Source: Erigeron canadensis
Taxonomy: Eukaryota > Streptophyta > Magnoliopsida > Asterales > Asteraceae
NCBI RefSeq assembly: GCF_010389155.1
Contig: NC_057768.1
Location: forward strand, 363,501-427,500
Direction: 5' to 3'
Length of the DNA: 64,000 nucleotides
The notes below the pieces were generated by a model. The model searched no databases. It was not told the DNA's origin and worked only from the letters and a program-made list of their open reading frames with translations. Position numbers and translations under genes: made by a program. Position 1 is the stretch's first letter, and every line of letters starts with the position of its first letter. This document shows positions 23,259 to 33,890 of this stretch, piece after piece.

Positions 23259-26200
23259 AGCGTAAACAGTCTTACCTCCAGGCACGTTGTAGTCGAGCAT
23301 CTGCAGATACATACATTAAACAAAAACAATCAATCACGATTAGTAGAGATGACTGAACTTGAAACCTCAGTTTGTAGTGAAACAATGTTTCCTAACTATT
23401 CAATAAGTTTGAGAAAAGATGATAATAACAATTCACAAATGACTTTATGATACTTTGCATGTTACAAAGATAAAAACTGGAAAGAGTACAGTGAGATGAG
23501 AGACCATAACTCAATAAATATATGATGCAAGGCCGTAAGAATAGCTTTGGAAGACAGTCTATGGGTTTAAGAAATCGTCCTACAAACAATTAGTTCTCGG
23601 TTAATGCAAAAAATTCAACTCACTTGTTGTACCTTTTGATGGCAAATTTTATGTTGAAACCAACGGTGACACTTTTGGCGCATTTACTTAAATATGAGTT
23701 GATTTAGGTTATATTTGTATCTAATGGGCCAAATGGATAACCACTGAACATCTAATTGAGATTTGAACGGGTTAAAAATGGCCCGAAGTTTATTTAGATG
23801 ATTATAAACAAACAATCTTGTTCTTCAGAATGTTTAAAGTAAGATCTTATACTATTTCTTTCAAACTCAGGGGTAAAATCCGACCTGACCCGTTTTTAGC
23901 TCTTACCCAACATGTACAGCACATGTAGTTAAAAGTTGATAATTTTTATCTTGAACCTTTAGAAAGTATCTTCTCTTGGCTTTTAATGATGGAATTCGGT
24001 TATCAACCTCTTGTTTTTTTAGGGAGAATTGTGTATATCCCCAACTTAAGAAGAAAAGTTGCATATTTCCACAAAGTGCAAGTTTTCAATTAATAAATAC
24101 AAATACTTATAAAGTGTGGTTTCGCAAAACATGCAATTTTAAGTTGGGGATATATGTATTAAGGGCTTAATCATCTATAACTATAACGCATACGGTATCT
24201 TTTGACAAAGATAAGGATCTTTGCCGTTCCCCGTTCCCGTATTGTCCCCGTACCCCTTCGTCGTACCCGTCCGCTGCTACATAGCGCGACCTCAAAGGAA
24301 AAGAGTTTTCACTTGATCCATTTGAGAAGCAAGTAGGTGATGAGATAATTGGATTGCTGCAAGAAAGTAAAAATTTCAACAGCAGTTGTGACGGAAATTA
24401 ACTAGTAACTTTCCACCAGGCTGCATCTAGACTCCGTGTTACCTTTTCAAGATGAGCTCTTCAAGAACGAAGGGCTTTCAAGAAACTCATGGAAGAAGCT
24501 AGAACTAAAAATGACAAAAGAAAAAAATCCATAGTGGCTTATCTCATACATCTCATGATACTCATAACTATTTAGAAGTGATTTCTCATATGACAACGAT
24601 TCGCAAAGTGGTTCAACCCCCGGTTCACCTACGTTCCAAGGATCTTTTGAAGATGGGTTGACTTATGCATTTGACAAGCAACTCTCGAAAATGAGTTCTG
24701 TTAGATTCAAACCAAACTTTAGAAGATTTGGGCAGATGTCAATCGCACCTGAAGACCTTAAGTGCCCGATTTCATTACGACTAATGTATGATTCAGTCAT
24801 CATTGCCTCAGAGCAGACATATGAGAGTATTTGCATCGAGTAATAGTTTAACAGCATGCACAACACCTGCCTGAAGACTCAACACACCTTGGCTGAGTGG
24901 CTCATCTTTGAGTTTGGCACCTAATTACTGTTAACTTCAAACCAAACTTTAAAAGATCTGGACACCGATTTCATTACAACTAATGTGTGATCCAGTCATC
25001 ATTGCGTCAGGGCAGACATATGAGAGTATTTGCATCGAGTAATAGTCTAACAGCATGCATAACCTGCCTGAAGACTCGACAGACCTTGGCTGAGTGGCTC
25101 ATCTTTGGGTTTGGCTCCTAATTACTGTGTGAAGGGTCTAATTGCTAGTTGGTGTGAACAGAATGCAGTTTTGGTTCCTGGGGGAGACTGCCAGATTACA
25201 TAGACATCAAGTACTGAAACTAAGCTTTGTTGGAAAATGAGTTGGCTAATTCAAGCTTGGGTGGAAGTGTGTGATCCTGTAAGTACAAGAGAAAAGGAGA
25301 TAAAATTGAGGTTGTGCCTGAGTAGGAAGTCAACATGTTTGATAGTAATGAGGATTTGTTGACCATTTTGAGTTTTGACCACAGAGGGTGAGAAGAAAAG
25401 ACTTCAAGTTGTAGTGAAGATACGGTTTTTGTCCAATAACAATGAAGAGGCCTTGGTTTTAAAAGCGAAAGGCGCACAAAAGCGATAGGGTCCATTCCTA
25501 AGCGCAAAGTGCAAAAGCGGCGAGCTTTTCGTATGTGAGGCGCATATTTATGAAAAAAACTTTAAAATTACCTATATAGTATTAATAACACATAAAATAC
25601 CAAAACTTCATCATTAAGAGCCTTGTTTAAGTCCGGCTTTGATCAAATTTGGTGTTTCAAAAGAAACCCCCAAAAGATTGTTGGTCTTGTTGAGGAAGAA
25701 GAAAGATGAGATCAATCTTGTTGAGGAAGAAAAGGTAAGGAAAAAAAACTTATTAAGGAAAATAATTTTCTTGTTACAAAAAGATCACGCTTTTTAGCGC
25801 CTGACGCTTAATCCAAAAGCACAAAAAAGCCCAAAAAGCGCCTGCCGCTTAATCCAAAAGCACAAAAAAGCCCAAAAAGAGCTCGCTTTTTGTGGCGCTT
25901 AATCCAAAAGCGCAAAAAATCCCAAAACGTGCTCGATTTTTGTACACCCTGCGCCTTGGGTGCCAAAAAGCTCTAAGGCTTGCGCCTTGCATTTAAGGCT
26001 CACTTTTTAAAACCAATGAAGAGGCTCGGACAAGAACAGGTATGCTACACCATACTTAAAGGTGGAAGTTTCCACTTGTGCATTGTTGAAGCATTGTTAT
26101 GTTTTTTTGAGTCCACTGTGTGCATGAAGAAAACATCATTGCTTGGGAAAGGGCAGTCATGGCTCTCTTCACTCTCTCTATTAATAAGAACAGGTATGCT

Positions 26201-27296
26201 ACACCATACTTAAAGGTGAAAGTTTCCAAACATTAAAATGAGCAGCTCAGTTCGGGAAATGATTTATAATGGGTCAAATGACTAAGAAAAAATTTAACTT
26301 TAAACAAACAGGTCAAGCAAGTTAAATATCGGTGAGTCATAGGTCAATTCAGCTTCTAGTGACTCAAATAGGTAACAACAATTTGCCTAAAAGAAAATGG
26401 GTCAACAATCATTCAAAGTAGTTATAATGCAGGGACTTATAATGTACTTGGAGGCTACTGAAAATTATAAAACCCGTCCTAACTTGAAAAAAAATGATGA
26501 TCATATTTGAGACTCTACATAACTATGTACAAAAGCTTAGGAAGGAAAGTCAATTAGGCCGGTTACAAAACTGATCCGTATGGTAAGTTGTTGAGTACCC
26601 AAGTATAGTCAGATTATATAACCTCAGTAGCAAATTAAGTACATATAAGAGCAAATCGAGTGCCGCCTCCTCCTACCTAGTTAGTTACTAACTGTTAGGT
26701 GTATCTATCTATCTATCAACGAATAGAGTAGAGTAGAGTCGGACGCATTAAGTTAACCTCACTTCCTGCCTAAACCAGCACATGTACTAGTATTTATTAT
26801 CATCATTGTGATTATTTAAAACAAGAGGGGTGAGACGTGGCAAATTGGTGCAGCATCAAATTCTCTATCAAAGACGGACTCCCATCCGAAGATTTCCTCA
26901 AACTTATTTACAGATAATAATAATTATTATAAATTGGTATACTTAATAGTAACAATGACGACGACAACTACAACAACTATGATTATTATAATAATATATA
27001 TATATAGATACCCCCGATGGATCTAGTAATAAACTAATTACATTGCACTAGAGAGTATTAAAAAAAATCAACAACAGGTAAATGATATAATAATCATAGA
27101 AGAAGAAAAGTAATGAGAGAAAGAAAACAAATGAATAGAGAGATTGAGAAATGACAAGATTTTTGACCTTATCGACCCATTGGCGTGAATCGTCATCAAA
27201 CTCAAAGGCGGGATCGTTAATCAACTCTGTTTTCAGAGTTTTGTATACCTCCATGAACCTCGACTTCAGATCCCCACTCTTACTGTTACTGCCCAT
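20687..27296 (-). CDS. FPS: Farnesyl diphosphate synthase
   Basis: Condenses isopentenyl diphosphate with dimethylallyl and then geranyl diphosphate to give farnesyl diphosphate, the cytosolic precursor of sesquiterpenes, sterols and protein prenyl groups. Twelve exons join in frame (minus order): 27296-27168, 23300-23276, 23166-23054, 22949-22863, 22754-22638, 22200-22112, 22014-21963, 21606-21511, 21395-21351, 21251-21162, 20973-20902, 20815-20687; 347 aa, normal for the family. Residues 98-102 are DDIMD (first Asp-rich motif), with Tyr93 and Phe94 just before, the bulky pair that limits chains to C15. RR follows at 107-108. The second motif DDYLD is at 237-241. The protein ends KRQK. No transit peptide is seen. 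Both Asp motifs are intact, so I prefer FPS over the related chrysanthemyl diphosphate synthase. Intron 1 is 3.9 kb and holds a pseudogene. Confidence 0.95.
22256..22299. repeat. Perfect hairpin in FPS intron 5
   Basis: Two 17-bp arms (22256-22272 and 22283-22299) are exact reverse complements around a 10-base loop. The loop itself repeats part of the arm (GATACGGATT). It could form a strong stem in DNA or pre-mRNA. It may be a tiny palindromic repeat; no protein link is visible. Confidence 0.8.
23224..23254. repeat. Poly-A tract in FPS intron 2
   Basis: A run of about 28 A's on the plus strand (T's on the FPS sense strand) a few bases from exon 2. On the sense strand it lies just downstream of the exon 2 donor site. 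A length-variable marker; no sign of a retroposon next to it. Confidence 0.8.
24290..26200 (+). pseudogene. U-box/ARM E3 ligase (PUB) pseudogene inside FPS intron 1
   Basis: Plus-strand sequence, antisense to FPS, reads in broken frames as [41 protein letters not shown]...[11 protein letters not shown], then a U-box: [20 protein letters not shown] and QTYESICIE, followed by stops. A second, better copy of the U-box part follows (24945-25190) and ends [19 protein letters not shown]-region words ([15 protein letters not shown]) run to 25451 and resume after an inserted element at 26026 ([16 protein letters not shown] near 26190). The order matches plant PUB6/7/45-type E3 ligases, which ubiquitinate targets. 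I see no introns inside, which suggests a processed copy. It is clearly dead: many stops, shifts and a partial duplication. Confidence 0.7.
25452..26013. mobile_element. Small DNA transposon inside the U-box pseudogene
   Basis: Flanked by the 12-bp direct repeat CAATGAAGAGGC at 25440-25451 and 26014-26025. Ends are inverted: left GGTTTTAAAAGCGAAAGGCGC, right RC GGTTTTAAAAAGTGAGCC. The interior repeats GCGCTTAATCCAAAAGCAC and AAAAAAGCCCAAAA several times. Long target repeats fit a MULE-like or unclassified MITE. No ORF. Confidence 0.7.
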
Positions 27297-27560
27297 TCTT
27301 ACTTCCTTCCTTTCAAATGAATAGAGGATGAAGGATGAATCCAGCAGCAGATGTGATTGGGTGGGTATTTGTAATCAAAATTAAATTAAATTAAATTAAA
27401 AAAAGAAAGAAGAAAAGATGCCGCTGGCTTTGGCTGAATATCAAATAAAATAATAATGTGATACACTCACACTCGCTCACTTCATATAAAACTGTGATTC
27501 GTTTTATGTGAGCGCGCCTGGTGACTAGTCAAAGTCAGTAGTGCATCGCTACACTTACAT
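27297..27560 (-). promoter_or_regulatory. FPS 5' UTR and core promoter region
   Basis: On the minus strand a TATA-like TTTTATATGAAG lies at about 27480-27491, giving an expected start near 27455 and a 5' UTR of about 150 bp. Upstream, 27527-27532 reads TTGACT on the minus strand, a W-box core bound by WRKY factors. WRKYs are known to control sesquiterpene genes in several plants, but binding here is only inferred. Confidence 0.4.
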
Positions 27561-27787
27561 TATTTAACTCATTGTTTAAAATGCCTAACCAATATTATTT
27601 ATAGATATATTTTCAATCTTAGTTTTATATAGAAATTTATTCAATGTTTTTATCTGTTCAGACTGATATATATGGATAAAAGTTTAGAACATACACACTA
27701 AAAATTTAAAAACTTCTATAACTATACACAAATTTATCATCTTATTATTGAGTTTGTGTGGAAAAAAGTTAAATTACTAACAGGCTA

Positions 27788-27825
<38 letters not shown>

Positions 27826-28023
27826 CAACCATATGTATTTAAATTATTCATCAGCTTATACATCATTTGTCTTATTGTACAATAAATTCGAAATCGTCAC
27901 ACAAAATAAATTCTAAAAAAATGTATAGTATATATCAAAGGCAACCCAATATGGACTAGTGATACATGATGGCAAAAGTCATATAAGGGTCACAATTACA
28001 TTTGTAATATCTTTTTCATACTA
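27561..28023. other. AT-rich intergenic DNA with (TA)n microsatellite
   Basis: A TA repeat of about 13 units lies at 27795-27820. Otherwise no gene or named repeat seen. Confidence 0.5.
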
Positions 28024-28266
28024 TCTATATAATCTTATACCAACCATGTTGAAAAGTTACATTTATAAGATAAAAGATTTTATCAAATTAAATTATACTA
28101 TCAGTCTTTTTATCTTCTAAAATATTTTCATTAATTTTTTACATTAATTATTTTTACATCAACTATCAACATCACTTGATGTCGCCATCACCACCAACAT
28201 TCGTTAGCACTACTACCAGTCACCGCTGTCATCACCGTCACCACATTACGCGGGTAGCTTGCTAGC
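28024..28266 (+). mobile_element. Helitron-like element, degenerate
   Basis: Starts A|TCTATATAATCTTATACC, has the CACCACCAA/CACCGTCACC interior and ends CATTACGCGGG...GCTAGC, where CTAGC is one base from CTAGT. A worn member of the small Helitron family of this window. Confidence 0.5.
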
Positions 28267-28856
28267 TGATAATTAGAATTCTTGGTGGAACTCACAGAAA
28301 TAAGAAAAATATTTAATCTAAGTATTCAATAAGAATTTTAAAAAAAAAACATTAAAAAGTGTAAATTATTTGGAGTTAACAAATTTATACATATATAAAA
28401 AGTTCTTCGTTCGAAGATTAAAAATTGCTCTTAACGAACATTTTAAGAATTTATGTTCATATTATATTATTATTATTGTTATATTAATATTACTAGATTA
28501 TATCTCGCGTAATACACGAATAAACATCTATAACTAATAAAATATTAATATTTTATAATATCGTATTGACAAATTATAAATAAAACAGGTTTAACAACAA
28601 TAATGTTATATTTTGTTACATATATTTAAATAAGTTTAAATATATATAGAAAAAGAATTGTATGATGTTAGATATAAAAAAAAAAAAAAAGATTTTAGTG
28701 ATCAGTTATTAACATACCTAATCTTTATATTATATTGTCATTTTATTAATTTAACAAATATAAATAAAAGATGTTGAAATTTGGTGATTTTGTCACTTTT
28801 ATTTTATTTTTTTATTTTTTGACTATTCTAAATACTATATATATATATATATATAT
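28267..28856. other. AT-rich intergenic DNA
   Basis: No gene seen. A (TA)n run lies at about 28838-28855. Confidence 0.5.
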
Positions 28857-30080
28857 CTTAATATATACTATAAGACAGTTAAACTAATGACTAATTAACC
28901 AATCATATCGTTCGATTTCATCAAATTGACTTTTGATGATGTCATCATTTAGATAAATTACAAATTAAAAATCCTAATAATCATTATCCAAATATATTAT
29001 TATATTAATATTTATATTAATTTGTAGAAAAAGTCTCATTAATTTACACTTTTTTTGTTTTTCATCAATAATTTACACTTTTTATCCCCGAATACTTAAT
29101 TTATATTTATTTTTAGTCATCAACTTGAGAAAATTTTTTAAAATTTACAATCATTTAATTAAATAAAAAAAATTTAACATATGAAATATTTTCTACAAAA
29201 AAATATTTATTTGAAAACCTAATAACTTATTAACAAATATTAGAAGAGTCCTAATTGTTATCAAAAAAATATAAAAACAATCCTAATTATTATCATATTA
29301 TCATAGAACAAGTGATTGAAAATAAACATATGCGTGTTATGAACGTGCATCATGATTAAATACATATACTTGAATGTCAAGTTCGGGATCACAAATATGT
29401 TATATTTTAATTCTTAATTATTTTTTCTAATAATATCATATTATGAGACATCTGTTTCAAAATATATTATAATGGAAAAATTATTATATATAGCATGTGC
29501 CTTGTGAAATGACTACGGCAAACAATTCTATAAATATGTCTAGGCTAATAATGACAGTGAGGAACTTATGATTATTGTACTACAACTTGCAAAATATAAC
29601 ACTTAAAACCGTGTTTTATTAAAATTGTAAGTTTTTATGACTTAAATGTATGAAGATCTAATATTATTAACTAGATCTATACCCGGTCGTTGACCAGGTT
29701 CGAAATTATATATACGAAGTGAATATCATCATCAATCTCAATTAAAATTCATCCTACAAAAGAAATTGAGATAATAGAGAATTAGATACATTTTAGATAA
29801 ACATATTAATAAGCAAAATTATAACATATTAGATGTATGTAATGATTTTGAATATTGAGTGGGATTCTCTCATGTTTAATATATTTGTATATAATTTCTA
29901 AATTTCCTTATTTATAAAACTTTGACTTTGACTTTGTATTTTAATGGTTTAGATTGATTTTTGTTATATTTTCAATGGTCTAGATAAAAACTTAAAATGT
30001 TTTTTTCTCTTGGCTATGGTAGCCATTAATATATATAATATCGTAAATCCCGTGTCCAGTGTTGGACACGGGTCTATATA
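28857..30080. mobile_element. Second copy of the 14755-15785 repeat, interrupted
   Basis: 28857-29115 matches 15516-15780 in reverse, and 29280-29670 matches 14880-15235 forward. The 3' hairpin with CCCGTGTCC...GGACACGGG, adjacent in the first copy, is here 360 bp further on (30052-30072). The extra piece, 29668-30030, reads on the minus strand as another element ending in a hairpin and CTAGT, so a second Helitron-like insertion split this copy. Confidence 0.55.
29668..30030 (-). mobile_element. Helitron-like insertion within the repeat copy
   Basis: On the minus strand its 3' end reads CCTGGTCAACGACCGGG (a short hairpin) and then CTAGT followed by T. It is absent from the related copy at 15235-15240. 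The 5' end is only approximate. Confidence 0.45.
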
Positions 30081-30386
30081 TATATATAGAGAGAGAAAGA
30101 GAGAGATCAGATTTATGTTTTATATATAAATATCGTAAGATATTAACGATGTAAAGTAGTATACTTATAGTTATAACCAATATTTATAACGTTATTTGAT
30201 AAAAATATATTTAAAGTCATAATTCAATAACAACTAAAAAAATAAAATAGTGATTTTTTAAAAAATAATATAGAGTTTATGAGTTAATTCTCATAATTAT
30301 ATTATTAGATTAATTTAAATTTATAAATTAGAATTAAATTTAAAAAAGTTATAAAAGGTATATAACATCATCATTCTGATATAATG
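30081..30386. other. AT-rich spacer
   Basis: Contains a (GA)n-like run near 30088-30105. No gene seen. Confidence 0.4.
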
Positions 30387-30394
30387 ATTTTGAT

Positions 30395-31274
30395 TAGGGC
30401 TGGCAATTCATACCCATGTCATTTAAATTGGGATGTATTGGATAACTTTTTTCAATTTAATGGGTAAATGGGCTAATAAAATTATACACGGGCGGGTCTC
30501 TAACTTAACCCTCAAAATTGTTAGTCATAGTTAACGGGTCCAATCAGATAATACAACAGGTATGAGCGGGTCTCTACTTCACGTCTTCACCCTTCTCTAT
30601 CTCTCTCTCCAGTCTCCATCATCCATTCTTCACCTAATCAACCCCTCTCTTAAACATGTTCTAGTATATCATTGAACATCTTTTCACAGGTATTACTCTT
30701 TTTTTTTTAATTTTGATTTTATAGTTATTTTGGGGTTTTTTTTCCAATAATTATATAATAAAATTGGGTTTTTATACATTAATTCTAGTTTTATTTGGGG
30801 TTTTTTATGCTTAATTTTCTTATAGTAATTTTAGGGTATTTTAATGCTTAACTTTTCACAGTGAATCTGGGTTTTTTATGCTTATTTTTTTAGACTAATT
30901 ATAGGGATTATTTGATTCATTGATATAGTTGATATTTGCTTGTTGCAATGTGGTTTTCTAAAATTTGGTTTTATGTGTTACATATAAATTCAATAATTGA
31001 TTATATTTGCTTACTGCATTCGTTTAAATCACCATCATGCTTTTATCTTTTAACTGAAACTCGAGTGTCAAAGTCGTATTTTAATGTGACAGTTTAATTT
31101 TAAAGTTCTCATGTACTTATACATACATAAAAAAAAAAAAAACGGTTTGACCCGCACCCAACCCGCTTTTACCCGCACCCCTTCAACTCGCAATCTTGAA
31201 ATTACCCGTTTAGACCCACACCCGTTTAGACACGTTACCCAAACCCGCCCGACCTGACCATTTTGCCAGGCCTA
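30395..31274. mobile_element. Non-autonomous hAT element, 880 bp
   Basis: Flanked by the 8-bp target repeat ATTTTGAT at 30387-30394 and 31275-31282. Terminal inverted repeats are TAGGGCTGGCAA and TTGCCAGGCCTA. Subterminal regions carry ACCCGCACCC-type motifs near the right end and the related GGGCGGGTC, GAGCGGGTC near the left. The 8-bp repeat and TAGGG/TAGGC ends are classic hAT. No transposase. Confidence 0.85.
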
Positions 31275-31477
31275 ATTTTGATTAAAAGTTGAGTTTTATC
31301 AGAGAATCCAAACTTCGTTTCTCCTTTAGGTTTTACGAGAATAAGTACTCGCGCGTTGCGGTGGTGAGATGGTGGGGGTGATAGTTAGGTCATAGAGTGT
31401 AATATGTCATAAAGTGTGATAGGTCATAGAAGTTGATATGTCATAGAGTATGATAGTCAAATGTGTTAACCGTACGG

Positions 31478-33548
31478 TGTAACACCCCAAGATTTTAAGG
31501 TAAAAGAAATTAACCCATTTTCATAGTTTTGACATTAAACTAATTTCCTAGTATTTTATTTTTGAATAAGGGGTTAATTTAGTTAGAACTTTAGTGGATA
31601 GCGGGTAAAATACCCACAAAAGGTGGGATGGGTTGTGGCACCTCCTGAGAATGCCAGCCATCCATATGACTTATGAGTCATTTTCCACTCTCCTTCTTCT
31701 TCTCTACAATTTCATACAATTCTATCATCTCCTTTCAAAATCAAAAGCTTAATTCTTCTAATTCAAAGGGAAATCATTGTACTAAACATCACCATCTTAC
31801 AATCTCCATTCAAGAATCAAAAGTTAGGGTTTGTGGGTCTTAGTGGTGGTGGCCGAATTTCAAAGAGAAAAGAGGGGAAGAAGAATTTCCAACTTAATTC
31901 TTGAATTAACCTATTGTTTGTTGAGGTATTAATTTCCTCTAATTTAGTTTTCTTCTTCCTTTTAAATTTAGGGTTCATGTGTGAACCAATTTTGGGGATT
32001 TTGCTAGAATTTGAATTATGGTTAATTTTTCCCAATTTCTTAGTTAACCTAGTTGTCATTGAGATATATGATGCATTTGATTATGCAATTTATAGGGTTA
32101 TGTGATAATTTGAGTTTATGAGAAAATATGAGTTTTTGCTAGTTAATGAAATATGGATGAAAATGGTAGGTTGAACTACCTAATATTGATCTTAAGGATG
32201 GAAGTAACTCAATGACAAATGGGTTGGGTTTTGGGTCTAGAAAGGCTAGTGATTGAGTATGACTAGGTTGAGCTAGTCATAGTTGTGAATGTAAGCTTAT
32301 GCATTTTTACGATATGATCATAGGTTGAAGTTTGCTTGTGCTTGTTCGTTTAGCGTTATTGTCTTTGTTGCGGAGGAGGTGAGTATATTTGCATACCTTT
32401 ATGTTTATGTTAGGTCAATTGACCACCATGTTGAAGTATTTGTCCATGTGTGGACAGACCACCATGTTGAAGTTATTTTTCCATGTGTGGAAAGACCACC
32501 ATGTTGAAGTTATTTGTCCATGTGTGGAAAGACCACCATGTAAAAGTTATTTGTCCATGTGTGGAAAGACCACCATTGTGAAGTTGTTAGTCCATGTGTG
32601 GTAATTGATTGGCTTATATGGATCCATATATGTGTTGTTAGTGTGCAAGGTGAACATGTAAATGTGTCATGACGATGCCATAGGTTACATGTAATAGTCC
32701 TTGTACTTGCCCTCCTTCATAATCGTAAATGTATGCAAGTATATTCACTAAGCCTTTGCTTATATTTTAGTTGTTTACCATTTCTATAGGTAGTTCCGGA
32801 AGAAGGAACTAGGATTGTTGATTTGAAAGTGTTGATTTAGAGCTTGAAGTGGTTGAAGTAAAGATTTGCAAGATTTGAAGGTATTTAGGTCATTCATGGA
32901 TGAATGACAAGCTTTTGGGTTTAGAGGCTTAGTTATCCCTCTCATTTTGGCTCTTGGTACATTTTGGTTGATGGTCATATTTTGTTATATTATGTAAAAG
33001 ATCAGGTGTAAAGCTTTTTAGAAAAGATGTAAAGTTGCACTTTGGGCGAAAATTGCGTCAAAATGGGTAAGATGACCCGCTTACTTGTAGAAACTTGGTT
33101 TGTATAAATGGATGGTATGGAGACTTTTGGAAATGTAGTGTTAGTTGATTTATGTCAAAACTAAGTTGCTAATCAGTTGTCAGAAGCTCGGTTTTGAGAA
33201 AAAGGGGTCGAAAGTTGTTCAATGTGTCAAAAGTACGAAACCTGAAGAGGACGGCCTTTGTGCAGAGGACGGCTCTTGTGGACGGCCTCTGCAGGACACA
33301 AGAGCCGTGCTCCTCTGTAATTTTTACATTTTTTTTTCCGAGGCTTCGTTTGACCTTTCCGGAACCTGAAACTCATACAATAGACTTATATTAACATTCT
33401 AAGAAGGTTCAATTTGTCATTTTTCAAATTTGAAAACTTTAATTTTTGGCGAAAATTGGTCGTATTTTTCTAAGTATAATTTAACTAATTTGCGTTTCTT
33501 TTCTTTTATGTTCATACTTTTGGGACTAAATTGAGTCGAGACGTTTCA
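31478..33548 (+). mobile_element. Solo LTR, 2071 bp
   Basis: It begins TGTAACACCCCAAG and ends GACGTTTCA (TG...CA). The 5-bp target repeat TACGG flanks it at 31473-31477 and 33549-33553. No primer site, polypurine tract or pol sequence adjoins it, so recombination between two LTRs removed the interior. The TGTAACACCC start is common in long plant Ty3/gypsy LTRs. The orientation call assumes that start. Several ORFs inside are chance frames. Confidence 0.85.
32421..32601 (+). repeat. 37-bp tandem repeat, about 5 copies, in the solo LTR
   Basis: The unit opens GACCACCATGTTGAAGTTAT and closes CCATGTGTGGAAA. The first four copies are nearly identical; the last has drifted. It is open in two frames by chance because 37 is not a multiple of 3. 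Confidence 0.9.
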
Positions 33549-33740
33549 TACGGACTCCCTCATCGGATTTAAAAATTCGTCGAAGGTATATCAAATGACA
33601 TCTCTAATGAAAGAGCATGAAATTTTAAGAACACCCATATAATTTTTATGATTTATCGATGTACGGTTTTTGAGATAAAAGAGTTTGAATGAATTAAAGG
33701 AATAAATGATTTATGAAGGAGAGAGAAAAAAAATTATTGG

Positions 33741-33890
33741 TTGGTTGGATCAGTGGTTAGAGCTCATGCCTCTGGAAACAGAGGTCATAGGTTCGATACT
33801 CATGCCTCTGTAACTTCAATGACGAAGATACATTTTTATAAAACTTTTATCAATATGCCCGGGTTGAACCCGGTTTAATAAACTATTATT
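33741..33890 (+). mobile_element. tRNA-derived SINE
   Basis: Contains an RNA polymerase III box A (TGGATCAGTGGTTAGAGC, 33747-33764) and a box B (GGTTCGATAC, about 33790) at tRNA-like spacing. They are followed by an unrelated tail with a small CCGGGTT/AACCCGG hairpin and an AT-rich end. A tRNA gene is unlikely: the arms do not close into an acceptor stem. Boundaries are approximate, and I could not fix the target repeat. Confidence 0.55.

Larger units (their letters stand above)
23301..27167 (-). other. FPS intron 1 (3.9 kb)
   Basis: Bounded by GT at 27167-27166 and AG at 23302-23301 on the minus strand, between codons WVDK and MLDY. It contains the U-box pseudogene (24290-26200) with its inserted element. 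23301-24289 and 26201-27167 are AT-rich with no gene seen; a run of Pro/Arg-like GC-rich sequence (CCCGTTCCCGTATTGTCCCC) sits near 24225. Confidence 0.85.
31335..33745 (-). mobile_element. Helitron remnant split by a solo LTR
   Basis: 31335-31477 plus 33549-33745 together match the Helitron at 16798-17090, joined exactly at CCGTACGG-ACTCC. The minus-strand 3' end is CTCGT at 31339-31335. The 5' part beyond 33745 is missing, replaced by the SINE-like sequence. Confidence 0.75.

Noticed and set aside
31817..32105. Open frames on both strands within the solo LTR
   Set aside because: The LTR structure explains the sequence; frames are short and overlapping on both strands.
32421..32601. CRISPR-like regular repeat
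   Set aside because: Units are directly adjacent with no unique spacers; a minisatellite in a plant LTR.
33747..33800. tRNA gene
   Set aside because: Box A and B are present, but no acceptor stem or plausible cloverleaf closes; SINE is more likely.
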